Source of the DNA: CALVXC01 sp036636255
GTDB lineage: Bacteria > Bacillota_I > Bacilli_A > RF39 > UBA660
Assembly (NCBI GenBank): GCA_036636255.1
Contig: JAVWOV010000007.1
Location: 1-21,498, forward strand
Reading direction: 5' to 3'
DNA length: 21,498 nt
Part shown: one piece after another, positions 14,475 through 21,498 of the stretch
How positions within the stretch are numbered: the first letter of the stretch is position 1
Layout of the letters: every line of letters starts with the position of its first letter
The notes under the pieces: generated by a model
The model's database searches: none
What the model was told of the DNA's origin: nothing
What the model saw: the letters and a program-made list of their open reading frames with translations, nothing else
Translations under genes and position numbers: made by a program

Positions 14475-15406
14475 AAAATGGTTATTTAGGTATTGATATT
14501 GGCTCTATTTCAACTAAAGGTGTGCTTATTGATGATAATAATATTATTATTATGTCTTCCTATATTTGGACAAAAGGTAATCCGATAGTAGCAGTTAAAA
14601 CTTTACTTGAAAAATTTAAACTTTCTAATGTTGTTATTAAAGGAATTGGAACAACTGGTAGTGCACGTAAATTAATTGGTTTAATGTTAGGTGCTAATGT
14701 CGTGAAAAACGAAATCATTGCTCATGCGAAGGGAACATTGGCATTTTATAAGGAAGCCAGAACTATTTTAGAAATTGGTGGACAAGATTCAAAAATTATT
14801 TTAATTGATAATGAGATAATTATGGATTATGCAATGAATACATTATGTGCGGCCGGTACCGGTTCGTTTTTATCAAGTCAAGCCAAACGTTTAGAAGTTG
14901 ATATTAACTCCTTTGGCGATTATGCTCTAAAATCTAGTAATCCAGTTAAAATTGCTGCACGTTGTACCGTTTTTGCAGAATCAGATTTAATTCATAAAGC
15001 CCAGGTTGGTTACAATAAAGAAGATATAATTGCCGGTTTATGTAAAAGTATTGTTATTAATTATTTAAATAATGTAGCAAATAATAAAAAAATTATTGAA
15101 CCAGTTATTTTTCAAGGTGGAGTTAGTAAAAATAAAGGAGTAGTTAAATATTTTGAAGAAATTTTAAAAATGAAAGTTATTGTTGATCCTAATAGCCATT
15201 TAATGGGAGCTATTGGGGTAGCAATTTTAGCAAAACAAAAACAAACGGGTGCTATTTATTCTTTAAATGTTAAGAATATTAATTTTAAAACTATTGGTAA
15301 TTATTGTGGTAAGTGTTCAAATGATTGTGAAATTTTAAAGATTTATAAAGATAATTTACTTATTGATGTTTGGGGGAACAAATGTGAAAGAGGTATTAAA
15401 GTATAA
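14471..15406 (+). CDS. BadF/BadG/BcrA/HgdC-type ATPase activase, cassette gene 3
   Basis: 311 aa, ASKHA-fold ATPase that injects low-potential electrons into its partner dehydratase or reductase. Motifs: GIDIGSISTK (7-16, phosphate 1), EIGGQDSK (101-108), CAAGTGSFL with Cys126, and AARCTVFAESDLIH with Cys165. Those two cysteines bind the single [4Fe-4S] shared by the homodimer. FQGGVSKNKGVV is the adenosine-site block. A C-terminal tail adds four cysteines (YCGKCSNDCE ... GNKCERG), which may bind another cluster or metal. The ATG overlaps the gene 2 stop (ATGA). In many Firmicutes the same parts occur as one giant fused protein; here they are split into three coupled genes. Confidence 0.92.
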   Translation: MKNGYLGIDIGSISTKGVLIDDNNIIIMSSYIWTKGNPIVAVKTLLEKFKLSNVVIKGIGTTGSARKLIGLMLGANVVKNEIIAHAKGTLAFYKEARTILEIGGQDSKIILIDNEIIMDYAMNTLCAAGTGSFLSSQAKRLEVDINSFGDYALKSSNPVKIAARCTVFAESDLIHKAQVGYNKEDIIAGLCKSIVINYLNNVANNKKIIEPVIFQGGVSKNKGVVKYFEEILKMKVIVDPNSHLMGAIGVAILAKQKQTGAIYSLNVKNINFKTIGNYCGKCSNDCEILKIYKDNLLIDVWGNKCERGIKV

Positions 15407-15417
15407 ATTAAATTTTT

Positions 15418-15456
15418 AACAAAAAAATCATCATTTATGATTTTTTTGTTTTTTTG
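15418..15456 (+). terminator. Strong intrinsic terminator after the cassette
   Basis: A perfect 14-bp stem (AACAAAAAAATCAT at 15418-15431 with ATGATTTTTTTGTT at 15437-15450), loop CATTT, then a T-run. Confidence 0.9.
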
Positions 15457-15475
15457 GACTAATTAAGTTAATATT

Positions 15476-15484
15476 TGGTATAAT
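15476..15484 (+). promoter_or_regulatory. Extended -10 promoter of the 44-aa peptide gene
   Basis: TGG-TATAAT (15476-15484), a perfect extended -10. A weak -35 (TTGGAC, 15454-15459) is 19 bp upstream. Confidence 0.65.
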
Positions 15485-15505
15485 TAGCATATAAGGAGTG
15501 ATTAA

Positions 15506-15640
15506 ATGTATTTTTGGGAAACAGTTATTTTTATTTGTGGTGGCCTTTTTATAGGGTTTATAGGTTTTTTTGTTGGTAAAAAGAGTAGTGATTCATATAA
15601 ACAACTTAAAAAGCTTTTTAGTAAAAATAAAGATAAATAG
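15506..15640 (+). CDS. Small single-pass membrane protein (44 aa), unknown function
   Basis: The ATG at 15506 follows AAGGAGTGATTAA, a near-perfect ribosome site, and an extended -10 promoter. The product has one Gly/Phe-rich helix (about residues 6-24, with GGLFIGFIGFFVG, a glycine-zipper pattern) and a Lys-rich cytosolic tail (YKQLKKLFSKNKDK). It resembles, in layout only, small Firmicutes membrane proteins such as the YneF/UPF0154 group, but I cannot claim homology. It sits alone between a terminator and the topA promoter. Confidence 0.7.
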   Translation: MYFWETVIFICGGLFIGFIGFFVGKKSSDSYKQLKKLFSKNKDK

Positions 15641-15653
15641 TTTTTTGTTATAG

Positions 15654-15682
15654 TTGACATTAGTTAAAATTTCGTGTATAAA
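15654..15682 (+). promoter_or_regulatory. Promoter of topA
   Basis: Consensus TTGACA (15654-15659), 17 bp, TATAAA (15677-15682). The predicted start is about 15689, some 24 nt before the GTG. Confidence 0.8.
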
Positions 15683-15712
15683 ATATATAATGTAAAACAA
15701 GGGAGGTATTGT

Positions 15713-17749
15713 GTGGGTAAAAAATTAGTTATTGTGGAGTCACCTAGTAAATCACATACGATTGAAAAATATTTAGGAAGTGATTATAAAGTTGTTTCAT
15801 CAAAAGGGCATATTAGGGATTTATCAACTAAAGGACAATATGGTTTAGGTGTCGATGTAGAAAACAACTTTAAACCAGATTATATTAATATAAGGGGTAA
15901 AAAAGCGGATATAACAGCATTAAAAAAAGATGTTGCCGCTGCTGATTTTGTTTATCTAGCAACAGATCCTGATCGCGAAGGAGAGGCTATTTCTTGGCAT
16001 TTATATGATGCTTTGGAAATTAAAAACGATAATTATGAGCGAATTGTTTTTAATGAAATTACAAAAAATGCTATTTTAGATTCATTAAAGCATGCTCGAA
16101 AGATTGATCAAAATTTAGTTAATTCCCAGGAAACACGACGAATATTAGATCGAATTATTGGTTTTAGATTAAGTAAATTAGTCCAATCTAAAACAAATGG
16201 TAAAAGTGCTGGTCGGGTTCAAAGCGTAGCTTTAAAATTAATTGTTGATCGAGAACGAGAAATCGAAAAATTTATATCCGAAGAATATTGGACAATTACC
16301 GCTAATTTTAATGATTTCAAAGCAGAATTATTCAATTTTGATCATAAAGATATTATTATTAAAACAGAAGACGAAGCTAAAAATATTGTTGATTCCTTAC
16401 ATAATAGCTTTAAAATTGCTTCTGTTGATAATAAAAAGAAGAAGAAAGCTTCTAAATTTCCTTATATTACCAGTACTATTCAGCAAGATGCTTCTAATAA
16501 GTTAGGATTTACTTCTAAGAAGACGATGAGTGTTGCTCAAAAATTATATGAGGGGATTGCTCTTGCTTCAGAAACAGTAGGTTTGATTACTTATATGCGT
16601 ACGGATTCTATTCGTTTAGCTGATGATTTTATCAAAGAATCTTACAGTTATATTAATACTAAATATGGTAAAGAATATATTGGCTATGCTAAAAAGGGGA
16701 AAAAGAAGGATAATGTTCAGGATGCTCATGAGGCAATAAGACCAACTAGTATCAATCGTGATCCAATCAGTGTAAAACCTTATTTGACAGATGACCAATT
16801 TAAACTTTATCGCTTAATTTACTATCGATCTTTGGCATCATTAATGAGTGATGCAATTACTAATAATACAACAGTAATATTAGATGATAATAATTATCAA
16901 TTTAAATCAACCGGTCAAATTGTTGTTTTCGACGGTTATTTAAAGGTTTATGCGGATTATGAAGATGTGAAAGATGCTATTTTGCCAGATTTTGCTAACT
17001 ATAATTCTTCTGTTATTGTTTCTAATGATATTTTAAAGAATCAACATTTTACTAAGCCACCTGCTCGTTATACAGAGGCTAAATTAATTAAAGAAATGGA
17101 AGAGTTAGGAATTGGTAGACCAAGCACTTATTCAAGTACGATGGATGTTATCAAAAGCCGAGGTTATGTATTACTCCAAGAAAAGAAATTTTATCCTACA
17201 GATATCGGTATAGAAATAACTGATAAGTTACAAGAACATTTTAATCATTTAATTAATGTTACTTATACCGCTTCGATGGAAGATGATTTAGATAAAATTG
17301 CTTTAGGTGATATTGTTTGGTACAATGTTTTAAGTGATTTTTATAAAGAGTTTGAACCAGCCGTTTTGGAAGCATTCGATAAAATGCCTAAAAAAGTGTT
17401 GGTTCAAACAGGTGAGGAATGTCCTAATTGTAAGCATCCATTAGTTATTAGAACAGGCAAGTACGGACAATTTACAGCTTGTAGTAATTTCCCAGCATGT
17501 AAGTATATTAAAACGTCGCCAAGAGAAGAAGTAATTATTACTGATTGTCCTAATTGTGACGGTAAGATTGTTGAGAAAAAAAGTCACCGTGGTAAGATTT
17601 TTTATGGTTGTAATCATTATCCCGAGTGTAAAACAGCATATTGGGATTTACCAATTGGGAAAAAGTGTCCTAAATGTGCTAGTATGTTAGTTAATAAAAA
17701 AGATATAATTAAATGTAGCAGTTGTGATTATAAAAAAGAAGAAAATTAA
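15713..17749 (+). CDS. topA: DNA topoisomerase I (type IA)
   Basis: 678 aa from GTG 15713, which follows GGGAGGT at 5-nt spacing. Upstream in-frame codons lack a ribosome site and lie around the promoter. It relaxes negative supercoils by single-strand passage. The Toprim domain has VIVESPSKS (catalytic Glu9) and DPDREGE (D85, D87, E89). The active-site tyrosine is Y294 in GLITYMRTDS. Three C-terminal zinc ribbons follow: CPNC...ACSNFPACK, CPNC...GCNHYPECK, and CPKC...CSSC. The last has a short spacing but keeps four cysteines. Length and layout are normal for Firmicutes TopA. In B. subtilis topA is followed by trmFO-xerC(codV)-clpQ-clpY; here an AAA+ ATPase, an unknown gene and xerC follow. 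Confidence 0.97.
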   Translation: MGKKLVIVESPSKSHTIEKYLGSDYKVVSSKGHIRDLSTKGQYGLGVDVENNFKPDYINIRGKKADITALKKDVAAADFVYLATDPDREGEAISWHLYDALEIKNDNYERIVFNEITKNAILDSLKHARKIDQNLVNSQETRRILDRIIGFRLSKLVQSKTNGKSAGRVQSVALKLIVDREREIEKFISEEYWTITANFNDFKAELFNFDHKDIIIKTEDEAKNIVDSLHNSFKIASVDNKKKKKASKFPYITSTIQQDASNKLGFTSKKTMSVAQKLYEGIALASETVGLITYMRTDSIRLADDFIKESYSYINTKYGKEYIGYAKKGKKKDNVQDAHEAIRPTSINRDPISVKPYLTDDQFKLYRLIYYRSLASLMSDAITNNTTVILDDNNYQFKSTGQIVVFDGYLKVYADYEDVKDAILPDFANYNSSVIVSNDILKNQHFTKPPARYTEAKLIKEMEELGIGRPSTYSSTMDVIKSRGYVLLQEKKFYPTDIGIEITDKLQEHFNHLINVTYTASMEDDLDKIALGDIVWYNVLSDFYKEFEPAVLEAFDKMPKKVLVQTGEECPNCKHPLVIRTGKYGQFTACSNFPACKYIKTSPREEVIITDCPNCDGKIVEKKSHRGKIFYGCNHYPECKTAYWDLPIGKKCPKCASMLVNKKDIIKCSSCDYKKEEN

Positions 17750-17844
17750 GATTCATTTCTTAATTTTTTATAATTTTAATAAGTAATGAAATAATATTAA
17801 TTATATAATCAAATAATATAATTGGTATTATTTGAAAAAATTTA

Positions 17845-17872
17845 TTTACTTTTATTAATTTTTTGCTATAAT
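17845..17872 (+). promoter_or_regulatory. Promoter of the AAA+ ATPase gene
   Basis: TTTACT (17845-17850), 16 bp, with an extended TGC-TATAAT (17864-17872). The start is expected near 17879, only about 15 nt before the ATG, so the leader is little more than the ribosome site. Confidence 0.7.
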
Positions 17873-17893
17873 AGATAACTAGTGAGGTGGAAC

Positions 17894-19384
17894 ATGGAAA
17901 AATATGTAGCGGCTAAGGTTAAATTAAATGATTTAGGTATCCACGATAGTGGTTATAAAGAAGTTTCTGTTTTAAAATATATAATTGGTTATTTTGATAA
18001 TGAAAAAAACTTTATTGTAGAAAATGATACAGAACAACATTTAAATAATTTTGATGAGTGTGGTGTTTTAAAATATATTTTCCCTATATCTATTGCAAAT
18101 CTGTGTTTTGAATATGGTGGATACGAAGGTGATGAATTTTTATGTGATTATATTGCTTATTATATAAAAGACATATGTAGTAAACAATATTTTCAAAAAT
18201 ATATTGCCGAAACAGATAGTTTTAATTTCTATAAAGTAACTAATGAGGATTTAAATGCTATAGAAGTCGATCCAAATTTAAATTTTTTTTATTCTAAACA
18301 CGACGAAAAAATTATAAAAAAACTTAATAATAATTCAAAATGTTGTTCCATAAATAAGACATTATCAACTTCAAATTTAGAGTTAAAAAACAACACTTTT
18401 TTTGATATTAATTATAATAATTTATGTAGAGAAGTTAAAAAAGTAATTAAAGGTCAGGATAGTCAGATAGAAGATATTGTTGTGGCAATTAAACAACATT
18501 ATTTAGCTGTTAATAGAAACGACAATATGATAACTAAGATGAAAGCAAATATTTTGATAGCAGGCGATACAGGAACCGGTAAAACAAAAATTCTAGATAT
18601 AATTGCCAAAAATATTAATGTTCCGTTGGTGGTAGAAGATAGTACAAAATTTACCGAAGAGGGATATGTAGGCCGAGGATGCGATGAGATTTTGCACGAT
18701 TTATATAGTAAAGCCGATGGTAATTTAAATAAGGCTGAACGAGGAATAGTCATAATGGATGAAATTGATAAAAAAGCTCAAATTAAAAACGAAGACGTTG
18801 TTTCAACTAAAGCAGTATTTGATGGACTTTTAAAAATTATGGAAAGTCATAAATTCTTTTTACGAGGAATTGGCGAATTTGATACCAAAAATATTGTTTT
18901 TGTCGGTTTAGGAGCTTTTGCAGGTATGAATAATAAGATTGGGCATCCAAAAACAGCCGGATTTAATACACCGTTAATCGATGAAAGTATGAATACTTTT
19001 AAACAATTACAACCAGAAAATTTTATTAATTACGGTATTCCTGGTGAATGGATCGGTCGGATTAATACATGGATTTTAATGAACAAAATAACAGAAAACA
19101 CATTACAAACAATATTAGAAAGTTCTGACGAAAATTTATTGTTATTCTTTACAAAATTATTAAAAGAGCAATATAATATTACATTACAATATGATGAAAA
19201 TTTAATCGAAGCCATTGCTAGAGAGGCATTCAAGTTAAAAACGGGTGCTAGAGGTTTGGATGTTGTCATTATGAAAACACTTGAAGAGGCACGAAAAGAA
19301 ATTTTTAGCACGGAAAAAATTAATAAAAAATTGATTATAAACGAGAAAACAGTAAGTAATCCTTATGCATATATATTAAAATAA
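17894..19384 (+). CDS. Divergent ClpX/HslU-clade AAA+ unfoldase with a novel N-terminal region
   Basis: 496 aa. Start ATG 17894 after GAGGTGG; a GTG at 17882 is the other option. Residues 1-175 match no domain I know: aromatic, Cys-containing, without the C4 zinc finger of ClpX. The rest is a AAA+ module. Walker A is GDTGTGKT (224-231), and FTEEGYVGRG (253-262) holds the pore loop. Walker B is IVIMDEIDK (D289, E290), the Arg finger lies in GIPGEWIGR (R389), and sensor 2 is GARGL (R453). FTE-GYVGR is closest to HslU, while GAFAG, GIPGEWIGR and the sensor-2 context resemble ClpX. Where ClpX has its ClpP-docking IGF loop, this protein reads KTAGFN (353-358). It therefore probably threads proteins, perhaps without ClpP. 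Its own promoter and the unknown 319-aa neighbour suggest a dedicated system. Confidence 0.85.
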   Translation: MEKYVAAKVKLNDLGIHDSGYKEVSVLKYIIGYFDNEKNFIVENDTEQHLNNFDECGVLKYIFPISIANLCFEYGGYEGDEFLCDYIAYYIKDICSKQYFQKYIAETDSFNFYKVTNEDLNAIEVDPNLNFFYSKHDEKIIKKLNNNSKCCSINKTLSTSNLELKNNTFFDINYNNLCREVKKVIKGQDSQIEDIVVAIKQHYLAVNRNDNMITKMKANILIAGDTGTGKTKILDIIAKNINVPLVVEDSTKFTEEGYVGRGCDEILHDLYSKADGNLNKAERGIVIMDEIDKKAQIKNEDVVSTKAVFDGLLKIMESHKFFLRGIGEFDTKNIVFVGLGAFAGMNNKIGHPKTAGFNTPLIDESMNTFKQLQPENFINYGIPGEWIGRINTWILMNKITENTLQTILESSDENLLLFFTKLLKEQYNITLQYDENLIEAIAREAFKLKTGARGLDVVIMKTLEEARKEIFSTEKINKKLIINEKTVSNPYAYILK

Positions 19385-19393
19385 TAGCAAATA

Positions 19394-19422
19394 TTGACAA
19401 AACAATTTTACTTTGTTAGTAT
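19394..19422 (+). promoter_or_regulatory. Promoter of the 319-aa unknown gene
   Basis: Consensus TTGACA (19394-19399), 17 bp, TAGTAT (19417-19422). The start is expected at about 19429, at the edge of the ribosome site AAGGTGAT. The leader is again only about 12 nt. Confidence 0.7.
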
Positions 19423-19440
19423 TATTGTAAGGTGATTTAG

Positions 19441-20400
19441 ATGGAAAAAAATAAGCAAAAAAAATATAGTCTAGTAATTGTAGATGAAAAAAATAACGGA
19501 ATATTAGTTCCATTCACTAATAATAAACAAACAAATAAAAATAATTTTAAATATCCACTTCAGGTAATTGATAATTACACAATAAACTATAATAATATGA
19601 AAGATTATATAATTGATAACAAAGAAACAATATTAGCAATTAGTTCAGAATTAGGTGTTTTATATGATTATCATTTTATTGCTAAAGATATGTTTATTAT
19701 TTGTAAAACAAAAACTGGTGATTATTTTGAACCAAAAAGAGTGCTTTTTAAATATATGCATGATTTTAAAGAAATTTGTAATGATGGTGATATAAAAGAC
19801 GATAAATTTAATTGCTTTTTTGAATATTTAAAAGAAAAAATTGCTGACGAAAAATTTTTCAAAAAATATGTTAATAAAAAATATATTAATAATACTATGA
19901 TTGGAAGCATTAGTGCATATAAATTTAGTGATCCTTCTGAATGTGATACATGGCTTAACGAAAGAAATTTAAAACAAAAATTTGTTGATAGGGGCGTAAT
20001 TAGGTATTCTTATGTTAGAGATTTTGCCTCCTTAATGTATGCTGATGATAAACAAATTGATCTAAAATGGAATTATGAAGAAAAATTTAGAATTGCTAAT
20101 AACTTAAATATATTAAATACTTCCATTAAGGCTAATCAATCTTTAAGCCCATTAAATACATATAAGGAAGAAATACAAAAGACATCAAATTTAGCCGAAA
20201 ACAGTCTTTTTACTTTAGAAAATGGTGAATATAAGCCATCTATTTTTGTTGATGAAAAAATCATAGTTAAAGAAGAATTAAATCAATTAAAAAAAATACG
20301 AGCTGAGATAAACCAAAATAGTGACCATATGCAAAATGTACTTGATTATTACAAAAAATTTCCTGATAAAATACCAACAATGGAGAAAACTATTAAATAG
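19441..20400 (+). CDS. Unknown protein next to the AAA+ ATPase (319 aa), possible partner
   Basis: I recognise no family. The ATG at 19441 follows AAGGTGATTT. The product is soluble, with no signal peptide or membrane segment. A mixed N-terminal half (YSLVIVDEKNNGILVPF; MFIICKTKTGDYFEPKRVLF) leads into helices, and residues 275-310 are a Lys/Glu-rich probable coiled coil (EELNQLKKIRAEINQ). Residues 116-144, ending EKFFKKYV, line up with residues 76-104 of the AAA+ protein, ending KQYFQKYI, with similar spacing of Tyr, Ile and Phe. A shared N-terminal domain is therefore possible. It is not HslV: the length is wrong and no Thr-Thr N-terminus is present. It could be an adaptor, a substrate or a co-chaperone; nothing decides between these. 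It ends within a 16-bp hairpin. Confidence 0.8.
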   Translation: MEKNKQKKYSLVIVDEKNNGILVPFTNNKQTNKNNFKYPLQVIDNYTINYNNMKDYIIDNKETILAISSELGVLYDYHFIAKDMFIICKTKTGDYFEPKRVLFKYMHDFKEICNDGDIKDDKFNCFFEYLKEKIADEKFFKKYVNKKYINNTMIGSISAYKFSDPSECDTWLNERNLKQKFVDRGVIRYSYVRDFASLMYADDKQIDLKWNYEEKFRIANNLNILNTSIKANQSLSPLNTYKEEIQKTSNLAENSLFTLENGEYKPSIFVDEKIIVKEELNQLKKIRAEINQNSDHMQNVLDYYKKFPDKIPTMEKTIK

Positions 20401-20424
20401 CTTTAAGCTATTTAATAGTTTTTA
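20386..20424 (+). terminator. 16-bp hairpin overlapping the stop of the 319-aa gene
   Basis: A perfect stem (AAAACTATTAAATAGC at 20386-20401 with GCTATTTAATAGTTTT at 20407-20422), loop TTTAA, then further T. The TAG stop lies within the 5' arm. The xerC ATG begins only about 10 nt later. The structure is nearly symmetrical and could act on either strand. Confidence 0.8.
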
Positions 20425-20433
20425 GATATATTT

Positions 20434-21315
20434 ATGGAAAATTTAATTACTAAATTTTTAAATTATTTGAAATTTGAACAGAACTATGCTATTTGTACAA
20501 TAATTAGTTATGAACAGGATTTAAAAAAGTTTAAACAATTTATTTTAAATAAAAAAATGGAAAATGTAATATATCAAGATATAAGAAATTATTTAGAATT
20601 TTTATTTAAACAAAAATATAGTAAAAAAACGATTGCTCGATATATTAGTACGCTTAGAAGTTTTTATAAATATTTATATGCTGAAAAAATCATTGTTAGT
20701 AACCCAATGGAATTAATTGTTAGTCCTAAAGCTGATCGCTTTTTACCAAAAGTTTTAAATTATAAGGAAATAGAAGCTGTTTTAACAGTAAACAATACTA
20801 ATACTTATATTGGTAAACGAAATGCGTTAGTGCTTGAAATGTTATACTCGACTGGTGTAAGAGTAAGTGAACTAGTTAATATTAAATTAACAGATATTAA
20901 TAAAGATGATTGTAAAATAAAAATAACTGGTAAAGGAAATAAACAACGTTATGTTTTATTTGGTTCCATTTGTTTAGTTAAGTTAAATGATTATCTTAAA
21001 AACGGTCGTATATTTTTAAATATAGCAAATAGTGATTATTTATTTTTGAATCAACATGGAAAACAACTTTCTGATCGATTGGTTCGAGAAATCGTTTTAA
21101 CATCTGGTAATCTAGCTGGGTTAAAATTTGCTATTAGTCCTCATGTTATAAGACATACCTTTGCTACTACTTTATTAAATGAGGGCGCTGATTTAAAATG
21201 TGTACAAGAACTCTTAGGTCATACTAATTTATCAACAACAGCAATTTATATGCATTTGTCAAATGATCATATGCGTCATGTTTATTTAAAATGTCATCCA
21301 CGATCAAAAAAATAA
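20434..21315 (+). CDS. xerC: Tyrosine recombinase XerC/XerD type
   Basis: 293 aa, the usual Xer length. The N-terminal SAM-like core-binding domain spans about 1-90 and the catalytic domain 105-285. The full catalytic set is present: R143 (STGVRVSELVN), K167 (GKGNKQR), H237 and R240 (SPHVIRHTFAT), H263 (LLGHTNLSTT) and nucleophile Y272 (IYMHLS). It resolves chromosome dimers at dif with a partner Xer or alone. The xerC name rests on position (topA neighbourhood, as codV in B. subtilis); xerD is equally possible from sequence. MENLITKFLNYL matches family N-termini, so ATG 20434 is probably right. Yet it has no Shine-Dalgarno and lies 10 nt after a strong hairpin, which is odd for a housekeeping gene. 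Confidence 0.92.
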   Translation: MENLITKFLNYLKFEQNYAICTIISYEQDLKKFKQFILNKKMENVIYQDIRNYLEFLFKQKYSKKTIARYISTLRSFYKYLYAEKIIVSNPMELIVSPKADRFLPKVLNYKEIEAVLTVNNTNTYIGKRNALVLEMLYSTGVRVSELVNIKLTDINKDDCKIKITGKGNKQRYVLFGSICLVKLNDYLKNGRIFLNIANSDYLFLNQHGKQLSDRLVREIVLTSGNLAGLKFAISPHVIRHTFATTLLNEGADLKCVQELLGHTNLSTTAIYMHLSNDHMRHVYLKCHPRSKK

Positions 21316-21373
21316 CCTGTCAATATCAAATGAAAATGTCATAAAAAAATATTAAATATTAACAGAAATTTTT

Positions 21374-21403
21374 AAGCATATATATTATTTGTGTGTGCTT
21401 TTT
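21374..21403 (+). terminator. Intrinsic terminator after xerC
   Basis: AAGCATATATA (21374-21384) pairs with TGTGTGTGCTT (21390-21400): 11 bp with three G-U pairs, loop TTATT, then a T-run. The G-U pairs fit a plus-strand RNA. Confidence 0.75.
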
Positions 21404-21430
21404 CCATGTATCTTTTAAAAGAAGCAAGTT

Positions 21431-21460
21431 GGTGTTAGTATAGATGGTGTTAGTATAGAT
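21431..21460 (+). repeat. Tandem 15-bp direct repeat near the window end
   Basis: Two exact head-to-tail copies of GGTGTTAGTATAGAT (21431-21445 and 21446-21460). The following ATATAGACACAAAAATGTGG... may be the edge of a mobile element, but no transposase is visible in the window. Confidence 0.6.
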
Positions 21461-21498
21461 ATATAGACACAAAAATGTGGACAGTGTGGTAAAATAAA

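Noticed and set aside
12512..15406. Amino-acid fermentation operon (hydroxyglutarate or lactate pathway)
   Set aside because: No CoA-transferase, dehydrogenase or acyl-CoA dehydrogenase lies nearby, and the two subunits are of the uncharacterised activase-related type.
18499..19311. Minus-strand open frames opposite the AAA+ gene
   Set aside because: They lack ribosome sites and are complements of conserved motif codons of the ATPase.
1..21498. CRISPR arrays, tRNA or rRNA genes
   Set aside because: No regularly spaced repeats, no cloverleaf with a GTTCRANNC-type arm and no rRNA-like segments were noticed by eye on either strand.

Overview
The window is very AT-rich (GC clearly below one third by eye) and reads as chromosome of a Gram-positive bacterium of the Bacilli/Firmicutes type, probably an uncultured low-GC gut lineage. 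TGA acts as a genuine stop (several ATGA/TGA gene junctions) and TGG encodes Trp, so this is genetic code 11 and not a Mycoplasma or Spiroplasma. A FemX/MurM-type enzyme implies a peptidoglycan wall. Two gene orders match Bacillus subtilis from memory: rel-dtd-hisS-aspS-(6S RNA)-tcdA, and topA-xerC, where B. subtilis continues xerC(codV)-clpQ-clpY.

Layout. Positions 1-4607: the 3' part of rel (bifunctional ppGpp synthetase/hydrolase), dtd, a 40-aa membrane peptide with its own promoter and terminator, hisS, and an archaeal-genre aspS. Positions 4609-7638: an overlapping run of an unknown protein, an ABC half-exporter and a TtcA-like tRNA thiolase, lying between aspS and tcdA. Positions 7661-7841: a structured RNA with paired ends at the locus where B. 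subtilis carries 6S-1 RNA, followed by a two-helix membrane protein. Positions 8316-8793: a decayed relic of a surface-type protein. Positions 8879-10064: tcdA and an overlapping unknown gene.

Positions 10079-12427 are on the minus strand: femX, dedA, a candidate small structured RNA or leader with its own promoter and terminator, and a Cys-rich DUF1540 gene. On the plus strand, 12512-15406 holds a three-gene, translationally coupled cassette related to 2-hydroxyacyl-CoA dehydratase and its activase. It is followed by a 44-aa membrane peptide, topA, a divergent ClpX/HslU-clade AAA+ ATPase, an unknown 319-aa protein, and xerC. The window ends in AT-rich sequence with a terminator and a tandem 15-bp repeat.

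The best candidate for an undescribed system is the AAA+ gene plus its 319-aa neighbour (17894-20400). The ATPase lacks the ClpX zinc finger and has a new N-terminal region. Its ClpP-docking loop is altered. It sits where HslVU would be expected, yet no HslV is present. The unknown neighbour seems to share part of that N-terminal region.
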